From Climacium dendroides (lineage: Eukaryota; Streptophyta; Bryopsida; Hypnales; Climaciaceae): a stretch of DNA of 64,000 nucleotides. Positions 13,012 through 22,727 of the stretch are shown piece by piece (positions within the stretch are counted from its first letter, which is position 1; every line of letters starts with the position of its first letter). The position numbers and the translations under genes were made by a program. Location: the NCBI GenBank assembly GCA_950106755.1, contig OX467086.1, positions 17,440,001-17,504,000 of the forward strand, given 5' to 3'. The notes under the pieces were generated by a model, which was not told the DNA's origin, searched no databases, and worked only from the letters and a program-made list of their open reading frames with translations.

Positions 13012-13271
13012 AGAGTCTTGCCATCTTTGGGGTGGATTACAAATGATTCCCAAACAATGCAGAGGATGTTTTATAGCTGATGAATGACAAAGAATCTCTC
13101 CATGTAGGATAGAAGTGCAACTGTTCATCCTCCAAATTTTGTGTGAAAAGGGAATGTCTTCTATAGTAGTTTGTTTTCCAATGAATGCTTTTGCATTTTT
13201 TTAAGCAAATAGTTTGACATTGTATCCAAAGGGATGATTTCCTCGTTGATAGCTTGTCATTCAAAGGTTAA
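13012..13271 (+). mobile_element. Family C MITE, copy C2
   Basis: It is bounded by TTAA at 13012-13015 and 13268-13271. The core 'GAATGACAAAGAATC...TTCATCCTCCAAATTTTGTG' matches C1 and C9 in the same orientation. Its right TTAA is also the left TTAA of C3. Confidence 0.75.
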
Positions 13272-13499
13272 CCCTTCAACGTCGAGCTAGTGATTGTAAA
13301 AATCCACCCTTTTTGAACCGTGTGACATCATCTAGTTTGAAAAAAAACCAATAATCATCATTGGGAGTCAAACTATTGTAAAAGCTTTTCCCTTTCCACC
13401 CCTAATTCCGAGGATGAATAGTTGCATTTTTGTCCTATACAGGAGAATTCCTTGTCATCCATTAGACACAAAACGTCTGCCACAACGTTTTAGGGTTAA
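13268..13499 (-). mobile_element. Family C MITE, copy C3
   Basis: It begins TTAACCCTTCAACGTC and ends ACGTTTTAGGGTTAA, giving terminal inverted repeats. It reads in the opposite orientation to C2 ('GAGGATGAATAGTTGC' is the complement of the C2 core). It abuts C2 with a single shared TTAA, so one element probably inserted exactly at the end of the other. Confidence 0.75.
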
Positions 13500-13525
13500 G
13501 CCTAGAATCTTCATGAACCATACTT

Positions 13526-13831
13526 TATTTCCCCTCCCCCCCCTTGGCACTAAGTCCCACTCCCTTTTCAGGGAAACATCTGTTGCTCGCTGCCCCCCTC
13601 CTGCCCGTAGAAAACATTAAAATTTTTTATTTTTTACACAAATCTTTTTTTAAAATTCTGAACTCATATTTGCAATCAGAGGCCCCGAATTACTTCCGGA
13701 GAGTGCAGAAATTCTGAAAAATCGGTTGAATACAGGGGGCTCCTTTTATTTTTTGGGGCGGGGAGGCAGCGGGCAACAGGCGTTTCCCTGAAAAGGGAGT
13801 GGGACTTAGCGCCGAGGCTCCCCCCCGCAAG
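13526..13831. mobile_element. GC-rich foldback element
   Basis: Two long arms are inverted copies: left 13544-13613 starts GGCACTAAGTCCCACTCCC, and right 13750-13824 ends GGGAGTGGGACTTAGCGCC. Both arms contain the CCCTTTTCAGGGAAAC block and a C-rich tract. The loop is about 130 bp and AT-rich. It lies just 3' of the FAH stop codon on the minus strand, so it could contribute to or terminate the FAH 3' UTR. I cannot place it in a superfamily. Confidence 0.65.
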
Positions 13832-14174
13832 GCTTCAGATCTCCATTCCCCTCTCTAGCAGGGCAGGGAGTCTCCAGTATTAGGGTTTGAGCGTTGGCTA
13901 GAAATCATACCGTCCTGCCTGCCTGCCATTTTGCTCCTATTTCAAACAACTCTAAACTAATGGCTGTCCACCAAGGCACCAACCCGCCCGTGTCCGTGGA
14001 ATTCAAACGAGATTCTCTCATCATGTCAGTCGGTGGCTTCCATGTACTTGAGCTGCTGCAAGAGATTCCAGCGAGGACTCCTCTGGCAACCCAGTTTGAA
14101 CAGCTCACGGTGGCCTCCTCACTCCGCATTATTGGGCTTCCTTGTTGCTGTTCCCTGGCGTGCTGAATCGTCCC

Positions 14175-17100
14175 TCACATGGAGGCAGCAATTGGGGGGC
14201 TGCTGCTGCTTCGCTTCTTCTTCCTCTCCGCCTGCTGCTGCTGCACCTGCTGCGGCTGCTGAGGCGGAGGCTCATGTTGGTTGGCAGGAGGAACCGTTCC
14301 AAACACCCGGTCCCAGAAGGAAGAGGTCACACCGAAGCCGTAGTTGTGCAACCCCGCTTTGAAGTGATGATTGGAATGCTGTTTCTGCAAACATCCGAAA
14401 CCAAACATCATTCCGTCGGCAATGAGACAGCAGGGTCGCTGGGAGGCATTCAAGGCATTCAAGGCATTCAAGGCTCAAGAGGGAGAGGTAAGTGGGATGA
14501 TCAGGGACGGGGACTGGACGCAACCAACTGTTACCGATAGTAGAAACGGAAGGAGTGATTTTTATTCATTCGTTTCGGAGAAGGGAGCCAACCATGTCTT
14601 CAATACTTGGGTGATACTTGAATGATATTTGGGTGACACACGTGTGATACTTGAATGATATTTGGGTGACACACGTGTGATACTTGAATGATATTTGGGT
14701 GATACACATGTGATACTTGGGTGGTACTCATGTGACACTTGGGTACTACTCATGTGATTTATATGATTTTTGGGTGACACTCATGTCCAAACTAGGTGAT
14801 ACCTAAGTAAGATTTGGCTATTGAATGGTTTTAAAAAAACACAATCAAATTTGGCCAAAAATTGTATTTTTGGAAGGCTAAGAAATAAGTATTGTGAACA
14901 ATTTTAGATTGGTATTTTACTATACTATATTCTCCTAAATTTTGATGGAATTAGGTCACAATTGACTTTTCACCAACCAACCCCTAATGTACCAAATCTT
15001 GTTTCTTGCTCTTCTTCTAATTCAATATGAATTTATAAAGCAAAATTTCATTTCTTTAACTTTAAAAAACAAGTTTTGGTGAATTTTTAGCCATTGATGG
15101 AAATAAAATATTACATCACCTTCCAAAGTGAATTAGTGACAAAGATTAATTTATTTTAGGACGCAAATGGAAGCACCTTATAGATGCCTATGAAAAGATG
15201 AGATTAACTCAAACCTAATACCTCCTCAAGAAACTTTAGCATGTGTTAATAAAATTGGAAAATAAATAGATAAATAGATCATTGCACATTGTACAACACT
15301 AGGCAACAAAATTAGGGCATGAATTTGAAACATCTATTAGTTAGACTTTGAGCACTTCGAACTCTAACCTACCATATATGCTTAAACTTCACCCAAGCTT
15401 GAATGCAATTTGCTTGTGTATGAATTCAAACACAATTGAAATATGAAAGTATGAGAATCTAGTTTTGTTTTTTTGAACATTTGAAAATAATACTTTGAAA
15501 TGCATTACTTATTTATATGGTGTCCAAAAATAATACTTCCTCTGTCCCAAAATGATTATTTACTTTGAATGTCATGTTTTTTTAAGGTTGTTTTGAGTAG
15601 GTAAAAAAAAAAAACTTTCTTCTTGACTAATTGTATTTAGGTTGCAATGAACACATGCAATGTTCTTCATTGATTCTAGTGAAACAAAATTTAAAACCTT
15701 TTTTATTATGTTTTTCACGACATATTCAATGAAATTCGCTCAAAAACATATCAACAAAATTAAGCTAAAATGTGTTGCCAATAATACTCCCTGCCATTAA
15801 TTAAGCTCAGTTGTAACTAAAACTTAGGGTGCCCATACCTTTGCTCATCCTATCTTACAAGACACTTGGAGGGGCGCACGTTGTTCTTACCAACCACTCA
15901 CAGGAGCCGTTGAACTATATTCATTATTCAGAAGTCATAACAATTATACACACTAAATGTCGTCACACACTAAATGTAATGTCGTCACTTTTTATATTAA
16001 ATACATGTAATAAGTTACTTGGACTCAAAGAAAGATACTTCAATTCAGGTTGTCTCCTTTGACTAATTTAATCCTGTAACGACGGATCGGTCACTGTAGA
16101 AATCATCCTTTTTGGTACAATATGAATCATCTACTTAAAAAAGAAAAATATCTTTCAGGGAAAGGTTTAACTAAGAACTGTACAGAATAAACATGACAAC
16201 AAAGACCTTTTTTCTTGCAGTAAAGTTTCTTTTATTTGTGTAAAAAAGAAAAAAAAAAATCCATTACATCCCAATTTGGGTGCTTCATGGAGTTTTGCCC
16301 TATATTTTTCCTCAAACTCTAGCTCTTGGTCCCTCATTGCACACACTTTATGATGAACTCTATTGGAGGTCAAACTGTTGTACAAAACCTTTGCTTTTTG
16401 CACAAAATTCCAAGGATGAACATATGCACTTCTATCTTGCATGGAAGAATTTTCTATCATCCATTAAACTACTCAAGTCTACGACATTATTGCAGGATTA
16501 AAGTATATGAGAAAACTAAAAACATGACTTTTGGCTACCAACTTTTGATGCTCAATTTTATAAACATTCATTCCAATGGTAGATTTCATTGTACCAAAAT
16601 TGTATTGCGTTCCAAAAGATTGCTAAAATTAGAGCAAGCCCATTTTAATTCTTTCTTCCAAGAATTTTATGCAAAGTCATTGTATAATTTGATAGTGATT
16701 AACAATCATAAATTCATAACAATCATAAATACTTTAGTGTCCAAATGGGCCTTTGAAACCATGCTCTCAAACAATAAGGTATGTGTGCTTTATACTTTGT
16801 ACGGAACAATTTAGGGTGCATATACATTTCTTGGTGTCTTATGACCGTCTACTAGACAATGTGTAATCATTCCAATATTAGAAAATTTACTTTTTTGTTG
16901 TTGATTTGATTCACTTTTTTGTTGATTTTTGTCCAATTTTTTTTTCATTTTGATTAAAAAAATTTGGTTGAAATTGGTAAATTGAGCAAAGTTTTATTTA
17001 TTTATTTATACTTTTAATAGCTACAATATAATTTCTAACAATTATCATAAAATTTTCATTGAGATTTGGTGAAATGAGAGCATTTTATTCCTTATAAATT

Positions 17101-20100
17101 TTGTAGGCTTGTATTTAAATTTCTTTAGGCTTCTATAGATTATAGGCTTAAAATTTTGTTGCAAACTAGCTGGAATTAGGGAAAAAAAAAAATGTGTTAA
17201 CCCCTAAAGTCCTATGGCCATTTTTTTGCCAAAACCACTCAAAACTACCACTTCTACTACAATCACCTACAAAATAAATTTAAAAAAATATTTTCTAGAA
17301 TTTAACTGTAGGATCTTGTTCTACACTTGTCTTAGATCATACGATAATTCTTTTTTGTGATTTTTGACTTTATAGATTGAAAGACATTAGCATTCAAAGT
17401 GAAAGAAAAAATTTCTTTCAAGAAATCACTATGATTGCCTGCAAAACAAGAAGCTCCATAACTTTCACATCTCTAATCCAAATGGAATGAATAAAAGCTT
17501 CCCACTTAAAAAATATAATCTACAAGAACAAAAATATTAAAAAAATTATTTAAATTTTTTGTGGATTTTTTTTGCTGCCCGATCTCCCCCATTTTGAGGT
17601 TATTGTGGCATAACTTCTGCTCCCGGGCACTGATTGAAATAAAAATTATACTCCTAGAAAGCTCTTAAGTTTTTTTGTCTTATGAAAAAGTTTCAAATGT
17701 TTCAGTAAAAATTGAGATTGTAGGAGCTTGCCCAAAATCCATTTTGTCCCCCATAGGGACAATGGGACTTTGGGGTTAATGTATTGGTGCCCAGCTATGT
17801 TGAGCCGGCAACCAAGGATTTGATATAGACCGAAATATAGTTTTACATCCCTAGAACAAGCATGATGAAATTTGATTTGTCAAGTATAAAGATTAAATCT
17901 CATAACATCAAGGAAAATGTATTGAAATAAGATCCTTTGCCACTTGGTCCCATGAATTGGCATGCTATTTACAATAATAAACCTCTTAATATGATTCTTT
18001 GAAGTACTAAGGAATCCACTTTGGATTTTTTAAGAGTTTGGACATGCTCTATTGACTTCATAATTAAAAAATTTTGTATGTTTTTTTAGGATGGATGTTA
18101 TTATCCTAATCTACATATGAAGCTTTGTTTAAAATCATTTCAATAAAAATTATAAAGTCAAATTTTTTTTGACTTTAATGTCAAACTCGGTATATAGAAA
18201 GAAATCACTATAAGAAACTCGATTTTTCTTGTGTTTATGTTGACAAATTTTAGGTGACATCTGATGTGACAACCCATGTTTTTATATCAACAATAACATT
18301 CAACCAAACATCTTTATATTATATTCAATGTTATTATTGATATAAAAACATAGTTTGTTTTTTTGGATGTCACCTAAAATTTGGCACCTACAATACAATA
18401 TGTTTTTCTTATAGTAGATTGATACCAACTCAAAAACATTTGAACTATTCAATTCCAAATAATGAGGCAAAACTTATGAGGACATTTGTTTTGTGAGCAA
18501 TGAAGGTAGAAAAAACAGGTAAAGTTGTTTATTGAAATCAATTTTGACAATTTTCAAACAAAAAAGAAAAGTATATTTATTGTTTATTAAACATTATTAG
18601 TTTCTTGTAAAAGTTATTAGCTTAATTTTTTCCCCTCAATTGATACCACCTTCCACATCATAAATTTTACAAAAATGAATATGATATTTTTGGATTAAAG
18701 TTTTTTTACATATACTCTCCAACCATTTTCTAACATATTCAGCAAAATGTTTAAATTATGGGGCATACATGCTTTATTTTTTCTTCTTAAAATGTTGAAA
18801 ATCAAAACTTTACTTTTTGGAAGGGCTAAGGAAACTAACATTTTGAAGTTAAGGCACATTGAACTTGCAATCAATGAACACATTCACTCTAAGAATTTTC
18901 TAGGATGTCCATTAACAAGTGAGTTAAAGGATCCTACAACTGAATTTGTTAAAAAAAGAAATACAGATGAAGATTTTAGCATTGGTTTGGGAACAAGTAT
19001 TTTGAAGGCAATTAAGGTAAGTACACCCAAATGTGCCATTGATCTTAAATTGCCATCTATACTATATATACATCTCCAAAATTAGTTTTGTACCTATGTG
19101 GAATAAACGCTTTTAGAACCAAACTTTGTTCCTTAATAACTTTTGCATACAATATCCAAATGCCATGTTCTCTCGTGCATTGGAACCTCTTTTTGAAAAT
19201 TTGACCAATCTAATAATAGAAAACAAGCTCAGTAGCAAAAAGTGATGGTTTTGGGTGTACCTACCTTATGGCCTCTAAAACATCAAAGAACTTTAGGAGT
19301 TAAGACGCATTGCTTACCTTCATTTTGTAGAGATGATTTGAAAACGGTGTCCCAAAGTGTAGGAAATAGTGAGCGAGGTCGTAAATGATGTAGCCAAGGA
19401 GTCCCCCTCCAAAAAATGCGGACTTGCATTGGGGTGTTAGCACCAAGTCCATGACCTTCCAAAACTACACACATTACAGGAAAAAAAATATCATGTGATC
19501 AATCTCCACAAATGTGCTACTTTCTAAAACAGATAGAACCTCCCTCATAATCATATTCTGTGCCTGTCCAACAAACACCCCACTTTACTGCCTCTCGAAG
19601 CCAAATTGCTGAGAAGAAGTCCAATGGCTGCAAAATTGATTTCATTCGAGTTTTTCTAGAAGCCAAATGGCTGAGAAGAAGTCCACTGGCTGCAAAATTG
19701 ATTTCATTCGAGTTTTTCTAGAAGTCAAATTGCTGAGAAGAAGTCCACTGGCTGCAAAAATGATTTCATTCGAGTTTTCTAGAAGTCAAATTGCTGAGAA
19801 GAAGTCCACTGGCTGCGAACTTGATTTCATACGAGTATAATTTCTTCCAGTAACAGTTTTGAGGTACTTACAACGATACAAATGACTGCCGTATACAGCG
19901 GCGGGAAGACGAGACGGTCTCCATCCATGGGATGCTTGTGGTGAAATCCATGGATGATGTAATGCATATAAATCATTCTGTCACACCTCAAAGAATTAGA
20001 AACCCCTGGAATCACACACCTTTGCAAGAGCTAGAAACTACCGTAGCTCTTGGAGACGAACTAGATAATGCTCGAGATTTGGCCGGCTTTTAGAGCCCTA

Positions 20101-21114
20101 TAATGCCTTGCATATTGGACTTCAACGTTATGGATTTACAATAGTACGTTAAGAGTGTCGAGAGCGGAATACTTTACATGGGACTGGAGGTTTTCATGTG
20201 AAACAGAAATCGGTGAAGGATGTACTCCAAGAGCGTCCAGAACAGGAGACCCAAGGTGAATACAACGGGCAACAAAGTGACGGACAAGCCCTCGTTCACC
20301 GCCTTGGCTTCACTCCAGACCACAACAGGCCCCCAGATCAAGGGTATCATCCACCATTTGCACTTCGTCAGCAACTGAAACAACAGTGCAGAATCCGTGA
20401 CATGCTCAAAACCTTCTACTCAATGTAGAACTTAATTCCACGCACAGAGTAATTCCACAAGTTCAAATCCTTCTATTCAATGTACAACTTCATTTTACGC
20501 ACAGAATATTTCCACGCTAAGCGTTGGCATGAGAAGACAGTGAACCAAAATTATTGTATTCAACCTCAAGAAGAGAGTTCTCAAAGAGCTGTGGAGCTTC
20601 TTTCCGCTTCACAGGTTGATGCACCCACTCATCGTAATCGGAACCGAGATGGCCAACCTGGAAATTGTACAAGCTTCTGCATTGTAAGTAGATAACAACG
20701 TAACATTCAATATGCCCATATCTAACATGCTTCATTAACTGTTTGGTTGATTTCGATCCTTTTTAAATTTTCTTTAGTATCCATTCATCACGATCATTTT
20801 ACACAATGAAGGAATCTGGCAGAGACGGCATACCTGGAAATTGTAAATAATGTTACATTCGGGGTTACATTACAAGTGGTTACCTTAACAACGAAATATT
20901 TTTTTTCCCATCTAACATGCAGAAAAACATTGGACTGATTCTAATCCTGTTCCGATTCTCTCAAGAATCCTGTTATGCCCATTCAAAGGGCAGGTAAAGA
21001 ATATTATGAACTGGGCGAACATTTTGCCCTGCATTTTGCTGCCCTCTTGGTGATTGAGAATCAGAGACTACTGTTGTAACGCGTTCTTACTTGAGCCACC
21101 ATTGGCTTGGTCAT
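14175..21114 (-). CDS. FAH: Dihydroceramide fatty acyl 2-hydroxylase, six exons
   Basis: This ER-membrane di-iron enzyme adds a 2-hydroxyl to the acyl chain of (dihydro)ceramides. I assemble exons 21114-21091, 20657-20565, 20374-20178, 19977-19872, 19464-19318 and 14384-14175, giving 258 residues. All introns are GT-AG and all phases agree. The start is MTKPMVAQ; plant FAH proteins begin MVAQ. Exon 2 has VGHLGSDYDEWVHQPV. Exon 3 has WWMIPLIWGPVVVW and EYILHRFLFHMK. Exon 4 has HYIIHGFHHKHPMDG and RLVFPP. Exon 5 has FFGGGLLGYIIYDLAHYFLH. Exon 6 has HSNHHF and GFGVTSSFWDRVFGT. The histidine clusters (HX4H, HX3H, HX2HH, HX3H, HX2HH) that bind the two irons are all present. Two points are odd. The FTVDL-type peptide that follows MVAQ in Arabidopsis is absent or in an exon I missed. 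The C-terminus carries a Gln/Pro-rich then KKKR-containing tail. The acceptor of exon 5 was chosen at 19464 because it restores FWK, matching family spacing. Confidence 0.9.
14602..14790. repeat. Minisatellite in FAH intron 5, about 33-bp unit
   Basis: Imperfect tandem copies carry GATACTTGAATGATATTTGG followed by GTGACACACGT. The first three are nearly identical, and the later ones are degraded to a 'GTGATACTTGGGT' core. It lies within the last FAH intron, about 220 bp upstream (in transcript sense) of the terminal exon. The open frame on the minus strand here is a by-product of the repeat. Confidence 0.85.
14791..16067. other. FAH: FAH intron 5, AT-rich
   Basis: This is intronic DNA with no second gene. 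Lone mariner-type ends, ATACTTCCTCTGTCCCAAAA at about 15534 and TACTCCCTGCCATTAA at about 15785, are both in left-end orientation. They are probably remnants of separate Stowaway-like insertions. Confidence 0.45.
16068..16501 (-). mobile_element. Family C MITE with internal insertion, copy C4
   Basis: TTAA flanks lie at 16068-16071 and 16498-16501. The left end is TTAATCCTGTAACGACGG and the right end is TGCAGGATTAA. The typical family C core is split by about 200 bp (about 16140-16350) that is unlike the other copies. It lies in FAH intron 5. Plus-strand open frames crossing it (16280-16814) are not genes. Confidence 0.6.
17197..17779 (-). mobile_element. TTAA-bounded element, family B, copy B1
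   Basis: TTAA flanks lie at 17197-17200 and 17776-17779. Read on the minus strand it begins CCCCAAAGTCCCATTGTCCC, almost identical to the start of B2 (52847). The opposite end is CCCCTAAAGTCC, so the inverted repeats are about 12 bp. It is about 575 bp, an internally deleted version of the 0.9 kb copies. It is inserted in FAH intron 5. Confidence 0.75.
18206..18417. mobile_element. CACTA-type MITE in FAH intron 5
   Basis: It starts CACTATAAGAAACTCG and ends TTTTTCTTATAGTAG. Long inner arms fold back: AAATTTTAGGTGACATC pairs with GATGTCACCTAAAATTT, and TTTTTATATCAACAATAACA with its complement. The 212-bp length and CACTA termini fit an En/Spm-derived MITE. The last base is A/G-decayed at the right end. 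Confidence 0.7.
18747..19085 (+). pseudogene. Unrecognised gene fragment inside FAH intron 5
   Basis: A 112-codon frame opposite to FAH is present. I do not recognise the protein. Around 19016 it runs into a good splice-donor string, AAGGTAAGT, after residues SILKAIK. A diverged inverted copy of this junction lies at about 19249-19285 (minus-strand text encoding DVLEAIR then GTAGGT). This suggests a captured exon fragment that was duplicated in inverted orientation. It could also be a chance frame. Confidence 0.25.
19598..19836. repeat. Minisatellite in FAH intron 4, 62-bp unit x about 4
   Basis: Four tandem copies of about 62 bp contain GCTGAGAAGAAGTCCACTGG and GATTTCATTCGAGTTTTTCT. They differ at only a few sites, so they are young. 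They fill more than half of the 407-bp intron between exons 4 and 5 of FAH. Confidence 0.9.
20647..20965. repeat. FAH: Diverged duplication of the FAH exon-2 acceptor region
   Basis: The 3' splice region of FAH intron 1 (plus text ACCTGGAAATTGTA, 20656-20669) recurs at 20837-20850. Similar flanking phrases follow each copy (ACATTC, CCCATATCTAACATGC versus TCCCATCTAACATGC). Downstream of the second acceptor, the coding text resembles exon 2 for only a few codons. I read it as a decayed partial exon duplication that leaves a second acceptor-like site. Confidence 0.5.
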
Positions 21115-22493
21115 GTCAATACTCCATCTTCTGGAGTTTCCATTTCCCGATGGCTTCAGAATCACTTGCTCGTCGTAACTGTTGACCCCGTTTGAAGTCA
21201 TGACTGGTTGCGGAGTCTAGCACATACACATTGCAAAATTTATGGTACTTGTCTATTATCCCTGGAGTTGCTTGAATGTCTTGTTTTACGCCAGTCTCTT
21301 GAGATTTGGTGTGTTTTCTGTGTTCCAGCTTGTGGCACTTAAGCCATGCCCTACAGAAATTCAATCAGGAGATGGAGTAGTGCTCGATCGATCACTGCAA
21401 CCAGTGTCACCAAGCACCAGTGATGACCATCAAGCTAACACCTCTAGGAATAAACTAGGATGGCAATCGTTAAAACCACCTTACTCTGAGTATGTCTTCA
21501 CAAAACTTTGGAAACAGATTTATCTTTACAATTAAGTCACAAGCAAGCTCATGAAGGAAATCATCCCACCCTCCAGACCAGCAGAGGCTCCCAACTCCAC
21601 CTTGACATTTCCTGCAAACTTTACTTCCAGAAATGCAAACCAAAGCTTGTACACACACCTCTCAGCTCCAACATGTTCAAGGATTTGTAAGTGGAGTCAT
21701 TACCTTAGTGTTGTGGAACAACCGTGGGAACTCTCAGTTTTTTTTTATTCAAATTCAGTGCGAATTTGCAACTCGAAGTCAACGACGCTAGCTGCAAAAT
21801 ATGTATTTGCAATGGGAAATAATGTGTTTGCAGGGAAGCAATAGGGCGGGCACTCATTCTGCGGCCATGAAGATGGCTTGCTTGATTATTACTCCTCTCC
21901 TCTTGACATACGACAGCGTCAACATCTTGCTGATCAATGGATTAGTCAAGCTCAACCCTTGTCTACACAACAGAGAAACATTTAGGTTCCTAATGTGTGT
22001 TCTGATTCATGACTGCTCTTGTACACTACCACGCTTAAATCGCTGTTTCCACCACCCTGACTTCCTGAGACGAGCGGCAATTTCTGAGAAGCTTTGACAG
22101 CTATGAATGGAAGCTAAAAAAATAAAAATAAAAGTGAGTAACCAGGTACAACTCACCAGGGAGAGCGTAGACTGCATCAGTACTAGAATTCTGAAGCCCT
22201 GCTCGGCCGTGCTGTTCAGGCTTGGGCAATGCAGTCGGAACCAGCCAAGCAAACAGACAGAGGACAGCAATTTAAGCATTGCACACGTGTGCACATACTG
22301 GGAAGTTTAAACCACAATTGCTATTGATTTTCAGGTAGAGCATCACACCTGGTTTGCATGATGGCACCGGCCTTGCTTTGATTCAGAGCAGACCTCAAAA
22401 AAATCATATTCAGCGTGGTTTATGTGACGCTATACCCGCAATATCAGATAGCCCTTGAACACTGTTAACTTTGGACGTACTCCAAAGGAATAC
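21115..22493. other. Upstream region of FAH, moderate GC
   Basis: Base composition is less AT-rich than the surroundings and probably includes the FAH promoter and 5' UTR. Several overlapping frames on both strands (21242-21535, 21551-21844, 22007-22294 and others) lack domains. No TATA box or second gene can be called with confidence. Confidence 0.4.
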
Positions 22494-22727
22494 TCAACCC
22501 TTAAAAGGGCAGGTTGCACCATGGAAATCATCCTTTTGTGTACCATGTGCATCATTTGCTTAAAAAAAAATTGAAGGGCACTTATTTGAGGTCAAACTAT
22601 TGTGCAAGATTCTCCTCTTTTCACACAAATTAAATTCCAAGGATGAATATCTATACTTCTATCTTACATAGAAGGATTCTTTGTCATTCATCGGACAATT
22701 AATGACCACAACAGTGTTCAAGGGATA
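22494..22727 (-). mobile_element. Family C MITE, copy C5
   Basis: It begins TCAACCCTTAAAAGGG and ends GTTCAAGGGATA, so both TTAA sites are mutated by one or two bases. The core 'AATTCCAAGGATGAATATC' and 'GGATTCTTTGTCATTCATC' matches C3 and C7. Confidence 0.65.

Noticed and set aside
13894..14625. Several overlapping open frames on both strands, up to 132 codons, looking like a small gene.
   Set aside because: They overlap the FAH terminal exon and its flank. The minus frame with NHHF and GFGVTSSFWD is the real coding text; the others are shadows of a GC-rich patch and lack domains.
14562..14780. Minus frame with repeating VSPKYHSSIT peptides.
   Set aside because: It is a translation of the 33-bp minisatellite in the FAH intron.
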